A stretch of DNA of 64,000 nucleotides from positions 186,001 through 250,000 of the forward strand of contig NZ_SUNI01000001.1 of assembly GCF_005048225.1 (NCBI RefSeq), written 5' to 3'. The position numbers were made by a program, and so were the translations under genes. Every line of letters starts with the position of its first letter. The stretch's first letter is position 1. Origin of the DNA: Paracoccus gahaiensis. GTDB taxonomy: Bacteria > Pseudomonadota > Alphaproteobacteria > Rhodobacterales > Rhodobacteraceae. The notes beneath the pieces were generated by a model. That model was given only the letters and a program-made list of their open reading frames with translations, did not search any database and had not been told where the DNA came from. Positions 27,776 to 36,620 of this stretch are shown here, piece by piece.

Positions 27776-27808
27776 AAAAAGCCCGCCGCACAAGCACGCG
27801 CGGCGGGC
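27776..27808 (-). terminator. Rho-independent terminator of glyA
   Basis: On the minus strand GCCCGCCGC / GCGGCGGGC forms a 9-bp stem followed by TTTTT, 20 bases past the stop. Confidence 0.88.
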
Positions 27809-27828
27809 CGGACGGGCTCAGACGAGGA

Positions 27829-29124
27829 TCACATGCCCTGATACAGCGGGAAGCGGGCGCAAAGCTCGGCCACTTCCGCGCGAACCTTGGCCTCGACCTC
27901 GGCATTTCCGTCCTCGCCATGGGCGGCCAGGCCATCGACGACCTCGACGATCCAGCGGGCGATCTGGCGGAACTCGGGCTCGGCAAAGCCGCGCGTGGTG
28001 CCGGCGGGGGCGCCAAGACGGATGCCCGAGGTCACGAAGGGCTTCTCGGGATCGAAGGGCACGCCGTTCTTGTTGCAGGTGACATGCGCGCGGCCAAGCG
28101 CCGCCTCGGTGGCCTTGCCGGTCACGCCCTTGGGACGCAGATCGGCCAGGCAGAGGTGGTTGTCGGTCCCGCCCGAGACGATGTCGATGCCGCCCTTCAT
28201 CAGCTCGTCCGCCATGGCGGCAGCATTCTTGACGACCTGATGGGCATAGGTCTTGAATTCGGGACGCAGCGCCTCGCCGAAGGCCACGGCCTTCGCGGCG
28301 ATCACATGCATCAGCGGCCCGCCCTGCAGGCCCGGGAAGACGGCCGAGTTCACCTTCTTGGCGATATCGGCATCATTGGTCAGGATCATCCCGCCACGCG
28401 GTCCGCGCAGGGACTTGTGCGTCGTGGTCGTCACCACATGGGCATGGGGGATGGGCGAGGCATGGGCGCCGCCCGCGACCAGACCCGCGATATGGGCCAT
28501 GTCGACCATCAGATAGGCGCCGACCTCGTCCGCGATGGCGCGGAAGGCGGCCCAGTCCCAGCTGCGGCTATAGGCGGTGCCGCCGGCGATGATCAGCTTG
28601 GGCTTGTTGGCGCGTGCGCTCTCCGCGATCGCCTCCATGTCCAGCATCTGGTCCTGCGGACGCACGCCATAGCTGACCACGTTGAACCACTTGCCCGACA
28701 TGTTGACCGGACTGCCATGCGTCAGGTGCCCGCCCGAGTTCAGGTCGAGGCCCATGAAGGTGTCGCCGGGCTGCAGCAGCGCCAGGAACACGGCCTGGTT
28801 CATCTGGCTGCCGCTGTTGGGCTGGACGTTGGCGTATTCGCAGCCGAACAGCTCCTTCGCGCGCTCGATCGCCAGGGTCTCGGCGATGTCGACATACTGG
28901 CAGCCGCCGTAATAGCGCTTGCCGGGATAGCCCTCGGCATATTTGTTCGTCAGGACGGATCCCTGCGCCTCCATCACGGCGCGGCTGACGATGTTCTCGG
29001 AGGCGATCAGCTCGATCTCGTCGCGCTGGCGGCCCAGTTCCTGGGTGATGGCCTTGGCGATGTCGGGGTCACGGCTGGCCAGGGTTTCGGTGAAGAAGCC
29101 GTTGTCGCGGTGGGGTGCGTTCAT
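27829..29124 (-). CDS. glyA: Serine hydroxymethyltransferase
   Basis: This 431-aa PLP enzyme interconverts serine and glycine with tetrahydrofolate and supplies one-carbon units. Motifs are [65 protein letters not shown] and the PLP lysine Lys237 in [15 protein letters not shown]. Full family length is present. ATG 29124 is preceded by AAAGGAC. It is convergent with the liu cluster and divergent from nadK. Confidence 0.98.
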   Translation of the reverse strand: MNAPHRDNGFFTETLASRDPDIAKAITQELGRQRDEIELIASENIVSRAVMEAQGSVLTNKYAEGYPGKRYYGGCQYVDIAETLAIERAKELFGCEYANVQPNSGSQMNQAVFLALLQPGDTFMGLDLNSGGHLTHGSPVNMSGKWFNVVSYGVRPQDQMLDMEAIAESARANKPKLIIAGGTAYSRSWDWAAFRAIADEVGAYLMVDMAHIAGLVAGGAHASPIPHAHVVTTTTHKSLRGPRGGMILTNDADIAKKVNSAVFPGLQGGPLMHVIAAKAVAFGEALRPEFKTYAHQVVKNAAAMADELMKGGIDIVSGGTDNHLCLADLRPKGVTGKATEAALGRAHVTCNKNGVPFDPEKPFVTSGIRLGAPAGTTRGFAEPEFRQIARWIVEVVDGLAAHGEDGNAEVEAKVRAEVAELCARFPLYQGM

Positions 29125-29292
29125 CGGTCTTGCGTCCTTTGTGACTGAAAGGCGGGGTTGGCGCGTTCTACCGCAACGACGCCCCTGCGGAAAGTGACAA
29201 AACGACCCGCCCGGGCGCCGATGCGACCTGCGGGCGGGGTTGCCTTCGCCGGCGCGGGGCGTGATGGTGCGGGTCCATCACCGGACAGGACC

Positions 29293-30054
29293 ATGACCCT
29301 CAGGATCCATTTCACCGCCAGCCAGGCCGAGGCCGCCCAGGCCGCGCTGACGGCCCTGACCGCGCGCTATGGCAGCGTGACCCCGGACCGGGCCGAGGTC
29401 GTCGTGGCGCTTGGCGGCGACGGGTTCATGCTGCAGACGCTGCATGCGACGCGCCGGTGGGACGTGCCGGTCTATGGCATGAACCGGGGCACGGTGGGCT
29501 TCCTGATGAACATCTATGCCGAGGACGACCTGCCCGAGCGCATCGCCGCCGCCGAGGAAACCGTCATCAACCCGCTGCGCATGCGCGCCACCTGCGCCGA
29601 CGGCACCTGCCACGAGGCGCTGGCCATCAACGAGGTCAGCCTGCTGCGCGAGGGCCCGCAGGCCGCGAAGCTGCGCATTCATGTCGATGGCCGCCTGCGG
29701 ATGGAGGAACTGGTCTGCGACGGCGTGCTGGTCGCGACCCCGGCGGGCTCGACCGCCTACAACTATTCCGCCCATGGTCCGATCCTGCCCATCGGCTCCG
29801 AGGTGCTGGCCCTGACCGCCATCGCGCCCTTCCGCCCGCGCCGCTGGCGGGGGGCGCTTCTGCCCAAATCCGCCGAGGTGGTGGTCGAGGTCCTCAATCC
29901 CGAACGCCGCCCCGTCATGGCCGATGCCGACAGCCGCTCGGTCCGCCATGTCACCCGGGTCGAGATCCGCAGCGCCGGCGAGATCCGCCACCGGCTTCTC
30001 TTCGATGCCGGCCACGGGCTGGACGAGCGCCTGCTGCGCGAGCAATTCGTCTAG
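29293..30054 (+). CDS. nadK: NAD kinase
   Basis: This 253-aa short-form NAD kinase phosphorylates NAD to NADP. The diagnostic GGDG motif appears in [15 protein letters not shown], followed by [13 protein letters not shown], the NE box (AINEVSLLR) and the Gly-rich [18 protein letters not shown] stretch. ATG 29293 is used because it starts immediately before the first beta strand; AGGA lies just upstream. The in-frame start at 29158 would add a basic, low-quality extension. Confidence 0.96.
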   Translation: MTLRIHFTASQAEAAQAALTALTARYGSVTPDRAEVVVALGGDGFMLQTLHATRRWDVPVYGMNRGTVGFLMNIYAEDDLPERIAAAEETVINPLRMRATCADGTCHEALAINEVSLLREGPQAAKLRIHVDGRLRMEELVCDGVLVATPAGSTAYNYSAHGPILPIGSEVLALTAIAPFRPRRWRGALLPKSAEVVVEVLNPERRPVMADADSRSVRHVTRVEIRSAGEIRHRLLFDAGHGLDERLLREQFV

Positions 30055-30084
30055 CGCCCGCTGCGCGCGCGGGTCGTCCGAGGA

Positions 30085-31116
30085 TCAGCCCGCGCAGATC
30101 TGCTGCAGGGCCAGCCATTGCGCATCGGTCAGCAGATCGGCAGGCGCCGCGCCGGCGCGGATCGGGTCGGCCTCGATCAGCGGCAGGACGGCGGCGCCGG
30201 TCGGATCGATGCTGCGGGCATAGGGCTCGGTCGACAGGCCCAGGGGCGCAAAGGCCGGGGGCAGGGCGGCCAGATCAGGCCGGGGCACGGCCTCGGACAG
30301 CATCGCCTCGCCCAGACCCTCCATCGCGCCCTGCGGCAGCGTGCCAAGCGTCATCAGCCGCAGCGAGGCCATCAGCCCGGCATGGCGCAGCGCCTGCAGG
30401 GTCACCGTCTTGTCCTCGACAGCCATCCGCGCGGCGATCAGATGGCCGGCGGCGGCCTCGGGTCCCGGTGCGGCGGTCAGCAGGTCGCTGCCCAGCACAT
30501 AGAGATCGCCGGGCAGGCGCCGCGCGCCGTTCAAGGGGCCGGGCACGACCTGAACCAGAGCATCTGCGCCGATCAGGTCGGGCGACATCCAGTCCAGCAC
30601 CTGCTGGCCCGAGGTCCGCCGGCAGACCGCGCCCGCGCTGCGTTCCAGATCGGCCAGCACCGCCAGCCCGACATCGCGGGCCTGCGCGGGGGGGGCGATC
30701 CGGGCGGCATGGCGGATCAGCGCATCGGGCAGCCAGAAGATCAGCGCGCCCAGCATCGCCAGCACGGCCAGCCCGGTCACCACGCCGCGCAACCGCCCCG
30801 GCACCGCGCGATGCGAGGCGATGGCGCGCTGCACCCGCTCGATCGCCTCGATCATCACCGGGTCCTCGATCTCGACCGTCTCGTCGGGCAGATCCCTGCT
30901 GGGGGTGTAGAGCGCGGGCAGGCGCCCGGGATTGAGCCGGGTGACCGCCGGCAGCGACCAATGCGACAGGGGCTGGTCGGATTTGGGGTCCATCATGGTC
31001 AGCGTTGCCTCGCCGACCGAGACGATCACCTCGCGCAACCGCGCATCGGGACGCTCGCGCCACGATCCTTGCGCTTCCAGGCGCTGGAACTCGGTCAGGG
31101 CGGTGGAGGAGGTCAT
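30085..31116 (-). CDS. Uncharacterised single-pass membrane protein, possibly a degenerate M48-like metalloprotease
   Basis: This protein of about 343 aa has a cytosolic N-terminus (1-108), one membrane segment (about 109-131, VVTGLAVLAMLGALIFWLP) and a periplasmic C-terminal half. The stretch LPGDLYVLGSDLL followed by EAAAGHLIAARMAVED resembles the part of M48 peptidases that precedes and contains HExxH, but the zinc motif is missing. If related, it would be a pseudo-enzyme. I recognise it only as a type of protein kept in Rhodobacterales genomes. Starts at 31116 and 31140 are both possible. It sits between nadK and rpoH. No function is assigned. Confidence 0.7.
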   Translation of the reverse strand: MTSSTALTEFQRLEAQGSWRERPDARLREVIVSVGEATLTMMDPKSDQPLSHWSLPAVTRLNPGRLPALYTPSRDLPDETVEIEDPVMIEAIERVQRAIASHRAVPGRLRGVVTGLAVLAMLGALIFWLPDALIRHAARIAPPAQARDVGLAVLADLERSAGAVCRRTSGQQVLDWMSPDLIGADALVQVVPGPLNGARRLPGDLYVLGSDLLTAAPGPEAAAGHLIAARMAVEDKTVTLQALRHAGLMASLRLMTLGTLPQGAMEGLGEAMLSEAVPRPDLAALPPAFAPLGLSTEPYARSIDPTGAAVLPLIEADPIRAGAAPADLLTDAQWLALQQICAG

Positions 31117-31209
31117 CGGGGCAGCATGATCGGGGCGCATCCTGTGGCGTGACCAGACCATAGCGTCGCGTCGCATCGGGTCAATGCGGCGCGACCTATC
31201 CTTCAGGGA

Positions 31210-32118
31210 TCATTCCGCCTCGGCGGCGATCTGCATGCCCTTTTCCCGGGCCAGCACGCGCATGCGTTCCTGCAGCTTCTCGAAGGCGCGGACCTCGATC
31301 TGGCGGATGCGCTCGCGCGACACGCTGTAGCGGGTGGACAGATCCTCCAGCGTCATCGGATCGTCGCGCAGGCGCCGCTCCATCAGGATGTCCTTTTCGC
31401 GGTCGTTCAGCACGTCCATCGCGGCGACCAGCATGCGCCGGCGGGTGTCCAGTTCCTCGGTCTCGGCATAGGCCTCGGCCTGGTTGGCGTCGGTATCCTC
31501 CAGCCAGTCCTGCCACTGCGCCGCCGATTCCCCGTCGCCCGAACCGACCTGCGCGTTCAGCGAGGCATCGCCGCCCGACAGGCGCCGGTTCATGTCGACG
31601 ACCTCTTTTTCGGTCACGTTCAGCTCTGTCGCGATCTGGGCGACGTTCTCGGGACGCAGATCGCCCTCCTCCAGCGCGCCGATCTTGGACTTGGCCTTGC
31701 GCAGGTTGAAGAACAGCTTCTTCTGCGCGCTGGTGGTGCCCATCTTGACCAAGGACCAGGACCGCAGGATGTATTCCTGGATCGAGGCGCGGATCCACCA
31801 CATCGCATAGGTCGCCAGTCGGAAGCCGCGCTCGGGATCGAAGCGCTTGACCGCCTGCATCAGGCCGACATTGGCCTCGCTGATGACCTCGGCCTGCGGC
31901 AGGCCATAGCCGCGATAGCCCATGGCGATCTTGGCGGCCAGCCGCAGGTGGCTGGTGACCAGCTGATGTGCCGCCTCGCTGTCCTCATGGTCGGCCCAGG
32001 CCTTGGCCAGCATGTATTCCTGCTCGGGCTCCAGCAGGGGAAACTTGCGGATCTCCTGCAGATACCGGTTCATCCCCTGTTCGGGGCTGGGGGCGGGCAG
32101 ATTGGTATAGGTGGCCAT
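31210..32118 (-). CDS. rpoH: RNA polymerase sigma-32 (heat shock) factor
   Basis: This 302-aa sigma-70 family factor directs heat-shock gene transcription. Region 2 shows the core-binding stretch VGLMQAVKRFDPERGFRLAT YAMWWIRASIQEY. The RpoH box QKKLFFNLRKAK, unique to heat-shock sigma factors, is present. Region 4.2 ends in SRERIRQIEVRAFEKLQ. AAAGG precedes ATG 32118. Some Rhodobacterales carry two RpoH paralogues, and which one this is cannot be decided here. A GC hairpin lies in the probable 5' leader. Confidence 0.95.
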   Translation of the reverse strand: MATYTNLPAPSPEQGMNRYLQEIRKFPLLEPEQEYMLAKAWADHEDSEAAHQLVTSHLRLAAKIAMGYRGYGLPQAEVISEANVGLMQAVKRFDPERGFRLATYAMWWIRASIQEYILRSWSLVKMGTTSAQKKLFFNLRKAKSKIGALEEGDLRPENVAQIATELNVTEKEVVDMNRRLSGGDASLNAQVGSGDGESAAQWQDWLEDTDANQAEAYAETEELDTRRRMLVAAMDVLNDREKDILMERRLRDDPMTLEDLSTRYSVSRERIRQIEVRAFEKLQERMRVLAREKGMQIAAEAE

Positions 32119-32151
32119 GAGGAATGCCTTTCACAGAGCCCTCGTAACGCA

Positions 32152-32179
32152 CCCGGACCGCAGATGTTCCGGGTCCGGG
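32152..32179 (-). other. Hairpin in the probable rpoH 5' leader
   Basis: CCCGGACC / GGTCCGGG forms a perfect 8-bp stem with a 12-base loop, 34 bases upstream of the rpoH ATG. It could affect translation or mRNA stability, but no function is shown. Confidence 0.45.
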
Positions 32180-32226
32180 TCTTGCATCAGGGGAACCGAT
32201 CACTATGGGGGCGGTCCGGCGACCCG

Positions 32227-33261
32227 TCAAGAGGCGCTGCCGCCGACCCCCCGCAACCGGTCCAGAAGCTCCTGCATGTCCGGGGGCAGGGGGCTGTCGA
32301 AGGCCATCTCCGCGCCGCTGACAGGATGGACGAAGCCCAGATGCGCCGCGTGCAGCGCCTGTCGGGAAAAGGCCTGCACCGCCCCGGCCACCGAGCCCAG
32401 CACCTTGGTCGAGGCCTTCCGGGCGCCGCCATAGACCGGATCGCCGATCAGCCCCAGCCCGGCATGGGCCATGTGCACGCGGATCTGATGGGTGCGCCCC
32501 GTCTCCAGCCGGCATTCGACCAGCATGGCGACCGGGGGTTTCCCAAACCGCTCCAGCAGGCGGGCGCGGGTGACGGCGTGGCGGCCCTTGTCGACATGGA
32601 CGGCCTGCTTCTGACGATCGGTCGGGTGCCGTGCCAGATGGGTGGCGATCCGCAGCACGCCGCCCTCCTCGAAACTGACGCCGGGCGTCGCCCGCAGGCG
32701 CGGATCTGCGGCGTCGATCGCCCCATGGGCCAGCGCCAGATAGCGGCGGGTGGCGCTATGCGCCTCGAACTGGGCGGCCAGACCGTGATGGGCGCGGTCG
32801 GATTTCGCCACGACCAGCAGGCCCGAGGTGTCCTTGTCGATCCGGTGCACGATGCCCGGACGCTTCTCGCCGCCGATCCCCGATAATGTCGCGCCGCAAT
32901 GGGCCAGAAGCGCATTGACCAGCGTTCCCGAAGGACTGCCCGGCGCGGGATGGACGACCATGCCCGCCGGCTTGTCGATCACGATCAGGTCATCGTCCTC
33001 ATGCGCGACGACCAGCGGGATGGCCTCGGGCCGGGTCTCGACATCCTCGGGCGGGGCCAGCGCGATGTGGTATTCCTGCCCCTCGGTCACGCGGGCCTTG
33101 CCGTCGAGCGCCGGGCCGTCGGGGCCGGTGACCGACCCCTCGGCGATCAGGCGCATCAGGCGCGAACGCGACAGGGCCGCCTGCTCTGGCACCGCCAGCG
33201 CAAGCGCCTTATCAAGCCGGTCGGGCGGGTTGGCCGGGATGGTCACGGAAAGGATCGACAT
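32227..33261 (-). CDS. rluD: RluA/RluD family 23S rRNA pseudouridine synthase
   Basis: This 344-aa protein has an N-terminal S4 RNA-binding domain (about 10-75, DRLDKALALAVPEQAALSRS) and a pseudouridine synthase domain. The catalytic Asp lies in GIVHRIDKDTSGLLVVAKSD, with RTHQIRVHMAHAGLGLIGDP near the C-terminus. The HRID variant of the HRLD motif is conservative. The family and overall shape fit RluD, which modifies 23S rRNA helix 69, but RluC/RluD assignment from sequence alone is not certain. Its start codon overlaps by two bases the start of the divergent DUF6476-like gene. No strong ribosome site is seen before ATG 33261. Confidence 0.88.
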   Translation of the reverse strand: MSILSVTIPANPPDRLDKALALAVPEQAALSRSRLMRLIAEGSVTGPDGPALDGKARVTEGQEYHIALAPPEDVETRPEAIPLVVAHEDDDLIVIDKPAGMVVHPAPGSPSGTLVNALLAHCGATLSGIGGEKRPGIVHRIDKDTSGLLVVAKSDRAHHGLAAQFEAHSATRRYLALAHGAIDAADPRLRATPGVSFEEGGVLRIATHLARHPTDRQKQAVHVDKGRHAVTRARLLERFGKPPVAMLVECRLETGRTHQIRVHMAHAGLGLIGDPVYGGARKASTKVLGSVAGAVQAFSRQALHAAHLGFVHPVSGAEMAFDSPLPPDMQELLDRLRGVGGSAS

Positions 33262-33571
33262 GGGGCAGGATGATACCGACTGGAAGCGCGCCGCGAAAGA
33301 GGTCCCGGAGCTGCGCTTTCTGAAAATGCTGGTCACCGGGCTGACGATCGTCATGGGCCTTGGCATGGTGACCGTCGTGGCGCTGCTGTGGATCCGGCTG
33401 AACCAGCCGGTCCTGCCGGATCTGCCGGGCAGCATCGCCTTGCCCGAGGGCGCCCGGCCCGCCGCGATCACCTTCGCCGCCGACCGCATCGTGGTGGTCA
33501 CGGAAGCCGACGAGGTGCTGGTCTATGACCGCGCGGGCGGGCTGATCGGGCAGCTGCAGCTTCAGCCCTAA
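33260..33571 (+). CDS. Small DUF6476-like inner membrane protein
   Basis: This 103-aa protein has one membrane segment at about residues 22-46 (LVTGLTIVMGLGMVTVVALLW) and a short C-terminal beta-rich tail (ITFAADRIVVVTEADEVLVYD) that looks like one blade or hairpin. GGAAAGGA lies just before ATG 33260. The C-terminus overlaps the UbiK-like gene by four bases on the opposite strand. It resembles a family described only from Rhodobacterales; the DUF label is from memory. Confidence 0.75.
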   Translation: MGQDDTDWKRAAKEVPELRFLKMLVTGLTIVMGLGMVTVVALLWIRLNQPVLPDLPGSIALPEGARPAAITFAADRIVVVTEADEVLVYDRAGGLIGQLQLQP

Positions 33572-33819
33572 GGCGTGGTCCGCCCGGCTTCCAGCGTGTC
33601 CAGCCGCGCCTTCAGTTCGGCATTCTCGGTGCGGGCCTTGATCGCCATCTCGCGCACGGCCTCGAATTCCTCGCGCGTCACGAAATCGCGGTCGGCCAGC
33701 CAGCGGTCGATCCAGCCCTTCATGGCGGTCTCGGCCTCGGTGCGGGCCCCCTGGGCCACGCCCATGGCATTGGTCATCAGCTTGGACATGTCGTCGAAGA
33801 AACGGTTCTGCGTGGTCAT
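33568..33819 (-). CDS. UbiK/BMFP-type accessory protein
   Basis: This 83-aa protein has an N-terminal amphipathic region (FFDDMSKLMTNAMGVAQGAR) and a C-terminal coiled coil (EEFEAVREMAIKARTENAEL and on to KARLDTLEA), the arrangement of UbiK/YqiC/BMFP proteins. Those assist ubiquinone biosynthesis by linking the Ubi complex to membranes. No ubi gene is nearby, so the role rests on family resemblance only. The stop region overlaps the convergent DUF6476-like gene by four bases. Confidence 0.85.
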   Translation of the reverse strand: MTTQNRFFDDMSKLMTNAMGVAQGARTEAETAMKGWIDRWLADRDFVTREEFEAVREMAIKARTENAELKARLDTLEAGRTTP

Positions 33820-33882
33820 GTAAAAGGCCCTCTGGCTTGCGTTGCGTCCTATATGGTCCGCCGTGCGCCCGGGTTCAATGTG

Positions 33883-33910
33883 TTGACACCGCGGCTTTCG
33901 CGACTAGCGT
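33883..33910 (+). promoter_or_regulatory. Candidate promoter of lgt-midA-pgeF
   Basis: A perfect TTGACA (33883-33888) is followed after 16 bases by a weak TAGCGT, about 25 bases before the lgt ATG. Confidence 0.45.
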
Positions 33911-33935
33911 GCGCCCGAATTGACCCCGAGGCCCC

Positions 33936-34817
33936 ATGATCCCCTTTCCCGATATCGCCCCCGAGATCTTCACGATCAATCTTGCGGGTTTCTCGCTGTC
34001 GCTGCGCTGGTATGCGCTGGCCTATCTGGCAGGGCTGATCATCGGCTGGCGGGTGATCGCGGCGATGATGCGCCGCCCGGCGATCTGGGGCGGCACGCCC
34101 CCCACCGAAGCCGACCGGGTCGACGACCTGCTGACCTGGGTGATCCTGGGGGTGATCCTGGGCGGGCGCTTGGGATTCGTGCTGTTCTATGAGCCCGCCT
34201 ATTATCTGGCCAATCCGTCGCAGATCCTGATGGTCTGGCAGGGCGGGATGAGCTTTCACGGCGGTTTCGCGGGGGTGATCGTGGCGACCTGGCTCTGGTC
34301 GCGGGCGCAGGGCGTGCCGGTCCTGCGGCTGGCCGATGCGATGGCCGTGGTGGCGCCGATCGGCATCCTCTTCGGGCGCCTCGCCAACTTCATCAATGCC
34401 GAGCTGTGGGGCCGCCCCACCGACCTGCCTTGGGGCGTCGTCTTTCCGGGCGAGGCCGCGCAGGCCTGCCCCGGCGTGGTCGGCCCCTGCGCCCGCCATC
34501 CCAGCCAGCTCTACGAGGCCGGGCTGGAGGGGCTGGCTTTGGGCCTGATCCTGTGGGCTGTCGTGCGCGCGGGCGGGCTGCGGCGCCTGGGGCTGGCCTT
34601 CGGGATCTTCCTGGCGGGCTATGGCCTTGCCCGCATCTTCGTCGAGCTGTTCCGGGTCGCGGATGCGCAGTTCATCACGCCCGACAACCCGCTTGGGCAT
34701 GTGCTGGGCGGGCCAGTGATCGGGCTGACCATGGGGCAGGTGCTGTCGCTGCCGATGGTGCTGATCGGGCTGGCGCTGATCTGGCGGGCCCGCGCCCGGC
34801 CGCCGCGCACGGCATGA
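33936..34817 (+). CDS. lgt: Prolipoprotein diacylglyceryl transferase
   Basis: This 293-aa membrane enzyme transfers diacylglycerol to the lipobox Cys of prolipoproteins, the first step of lipoprotein maturation. About seven membrane segments are visible. The Lgt signature is present as GRLANFINAELWGRPTDLPW, together with HPSQLYEAGLEG and YGLARIFVELFR. GAGGCCCC precedes ATG 33936. The stop overlaps the methyltransferase start (ATGA). A likely substrate in this window is the lipoprotein at 39499. Confidence 0.97.
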   Translation: MIPFPDIAPEIFTINLAGFSLSLRWYALAYLAGLIIGWRVIAAMMRRPAIWGGTPPTEADRVDDLLTWVILGVILGGRLGFVLFYEPAYYLANPSQILMVWQGGMSFHGGFAGVIVATWLWSRAQGVPVLRLADAMAVVAPIGILFGRLANFINAELWGRPTDLPWGVVFPGEAAQACPGVVGPCARHPSQLYEAGLEGLALGLILWAVVRAGGLRRLGLAFGIFLAGYGLARIFVELFRVADAQFITPDNPLGHVLGGPVIGLTMGQVLSLPMVLIGLALIWRARARPPRTA

Positions 34818-35872
34818 CGCCGCTGGCGGGGATCATCGCGGCGCGCATCCGGGCCACCGGGCCGATGAGCCTGGCCGAGTACATGCGCCTCTGCCTGATG
34901 GACAGCCGCCACGGATACTATGCCACCCGCGATCCCTTCGGGGCTGCGGGCGATTTCACCACCGCCCCCGAGATCCATCAGCTTTTCGGAGAGATGTGCG
35001 GGCTGGCCCTGGCGCAGGCCTGGCTGGATCAGGGACGGCCCGCGCCCTTCACCCTGGCCGAGCCGGGGCCGGGGCGCGGCACGCTGATGGCCGACATGCT
35101 GCGCGCGATCCGGGTCGTGCCGGGCATGGCGGAGGCGGCCCAGATGGCGCTGATCGAGGCCTCGCCCCATCTGCGGCAGGTCCAGAGGGAGCGTTTGGGC
35201 GATGTCCGGCATCTCGACGGAATCGAGGATCTGCCGGACAACCCCCTGTTCCTGATCGGAAACGAGTTCATCGACGCCCTGCCGATCCGGCAGTTCCAGA
35301 TGACCCCCGAGGGCTGGCGCGAGCGCATGGTCGGCCTGTCCGATACCGGCCTGCGCATGGGCCTGGGGCCCGTCGTCCCCCTGAACCGCCCCGGCCAGCC
35401 CGGCGACATCGTCGAGGATTGCCCCGAGGGCGCCGCCTTCGCCGAGGCGCTGGCGCGGCGCATCGCCGCTCAGGGCGGGGCGGCGATCCTGATCGATTAC
35501 GGCGGCTGGAACGGCTATGGCGACAGCTTCCAGGCGCTGCGCAACCACGCCCCCGAGGACCCCCTGGCCCGGCCCGGAGAGGCCGACCTGACCGCCCATG
35601 TCGATTTCGCCGCGCTGGCGGCGGCGGGGCTGCGGGGCGGGGCGGTCGTCTCGCGTCCGGTGCGGCAGGGCGACTGGCTGGCGGCGCTTGGCGCACCCGC
35701 CCGGGCGGCACGGCTGGCGCAGGCGGGGGACGCGGGCGCGCTGCAGGCGCTTCGACGCTTGACCGACCCGTCCGAAATGGGTCACCTGTTCAAGGCCATC
35801 GCGTTCTGGCCCGCGGGCGCCCCGCCCGTGCCCGGTTTCGAGGCGCTGGAGGCCCATGCAGACGACGCTTGA
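34814..35872 (+). CDS. Class I SAM-dependent methyltransferase, MidA/NDUFAF7 family
   Basis: This 352-aa protein belongs to the DUF185 family, whose mitochondrial member NDUFAF7/MidA methylates an Arg of a complex I subunit. Family features are the N-terminal GPMSLAEYMRLCLMDSRHGY, DFTTAPEIHQLFGE, the SAM loop AEPGPGRGTLMADML, NEFIDALPIRQF and ILIDYGGWNGYGDSFQAL. It is translationally coupled to lgt by ATGA and overlaps pgeF by 17 bases, making a three-gene unit. A role in complex I assembly is known only from the family. Confidence 0.92.
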   Translation: MTPLAGIIAARIRATGPMSLAEYMRLCLMDSRHGYYATRDPFGAAGDFTTAPEIHQLFGEMCGLALAQAWLDQGRPAPFTLAEPGPGRGTLMADMLRAIRVVPGMAEAAQMALIEASPHLRQVQRERLGDVRHLDGIEDLPDNPLFLIGNEFIDALPIRQFQMTPEGWRERMVGLSDTGLRMGLGPVVPLNRPGQPGDIVEDCPEGAAFAEALARRIAAQGGAAILIDYGGWNGYGDSFQALRNHAPEDPLARPGEADLTAHVDFAALAAAGLRGGAVVSRPVRQGDWLAALGAPARAARLAQAGDAGALQALRRLTDPSEMGHLFKAIAFWPAGAPPVPGFEALEAHADDA

Positions 35873-36620
35873 AATACTGACCCATCCGCTGCTGTCAGGC
35901 ACGACGCATGGCTTCTTCACCCGCAAGGGCGGCGCCTCGTCGGGGCTGTTCGCGGGGCTGAATTGTGGGCGCCGCTCCACCGATCAAAGCGACATGGTGC
36001 AGGTCAACCGCGCGCGCGTGGCCGATGCGATGGGTGTGGGCGCGGGGCATCTGGCGACGGTGCGGCAGGTCCATTCCGCCGATGTGGTGACGATCGGCGC
36101 GGACGCCGATCTGGACGCCATCCGCGACACCGATGCCGACGGGCTGGTGACGGCGCGGCGCGACGTGGCGCTGGCGGTGCTGACCGCCGATTGCCAGCCG
36201 ATCCTGCTGGCCGATGCGGGCGCGGGCGTCGTGGGGGCCTGCCATGCGGGCTGGCGCGGGGCCCTGAACGGGGTGATCGAGGAAACGGTGGCCGCCATGC
36301 AGGCCTTGGGCGCGACGCAGATCCGGGCGGTGATCGGCCCCTCGATCAGCCAGCGCGCCTATGAGGTGGGCCCCGACTTCATGGACGACTTCCTGACCGA
36401 GGATCCCGGGTCCGACCGCTTCTTCAGCGGCGGGCAGCAGGGGCGGCCGATGTTCGACCTGCCCGCCTTTGGCCTGTCGCGCCTGCGCGCGGTGGGGGTC
36501 GAGGCGGAATGGTCGCGCCATTGCACCTATTCCGACCCGGACCGCTTCTTCAGCTACAGGCGTGCCACGCATGAGGGGCAGGTCGATTACGGCCGGCTGA
36601 TCAGCGCGATCTCGCTCTAG
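35856..36620 (+). CDS. pgeF: Peptidoglycan editing factor / YfiH family (multicopper-laccase-like fold)
   Basis: This 254-aa protein shows the YfiH zinc ligands: VRQVHSADV, LTADCQPILL and ACHAGWRGALNGVIEE. Other family stretches are GFFTRKGGASSGLFAGLN, RAVIGPSISQRAYEVG and CTYSDPDRFFSYRR. Enterobacterial PgeF removes wrongly incorporated serine from muropeptides, while other relatives deaminate purine nucleosides. It begins inside the methyltransferase gene (17-base overlap), with CTGGAGG as the ribosome site. Its end overlaps the convergent lrp-like gene by four bases. Confidence 0.92.
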   Translation: MQTTLEILTHPLLSGTTHGFFTRKGGASSGLFAGLNCGRRSTDQSDMVQVNRARVADAMGVGAGHLATVRQVHSADVVTIGADADLDAIRDTDADGLVTARRDVALAVLTADCQPILLADAGAGVVGACHAGWRGALNGVIEETVAAMQALGATQIRAVIGPSISQRAYEVGPDFMDDFLTEDPGSDRFFSGGQQGRPMFDLPAFGLSRLRAVGVEAEWSRHCTYSDPDRFFSYRRATHEGQVDYGRLISAISL

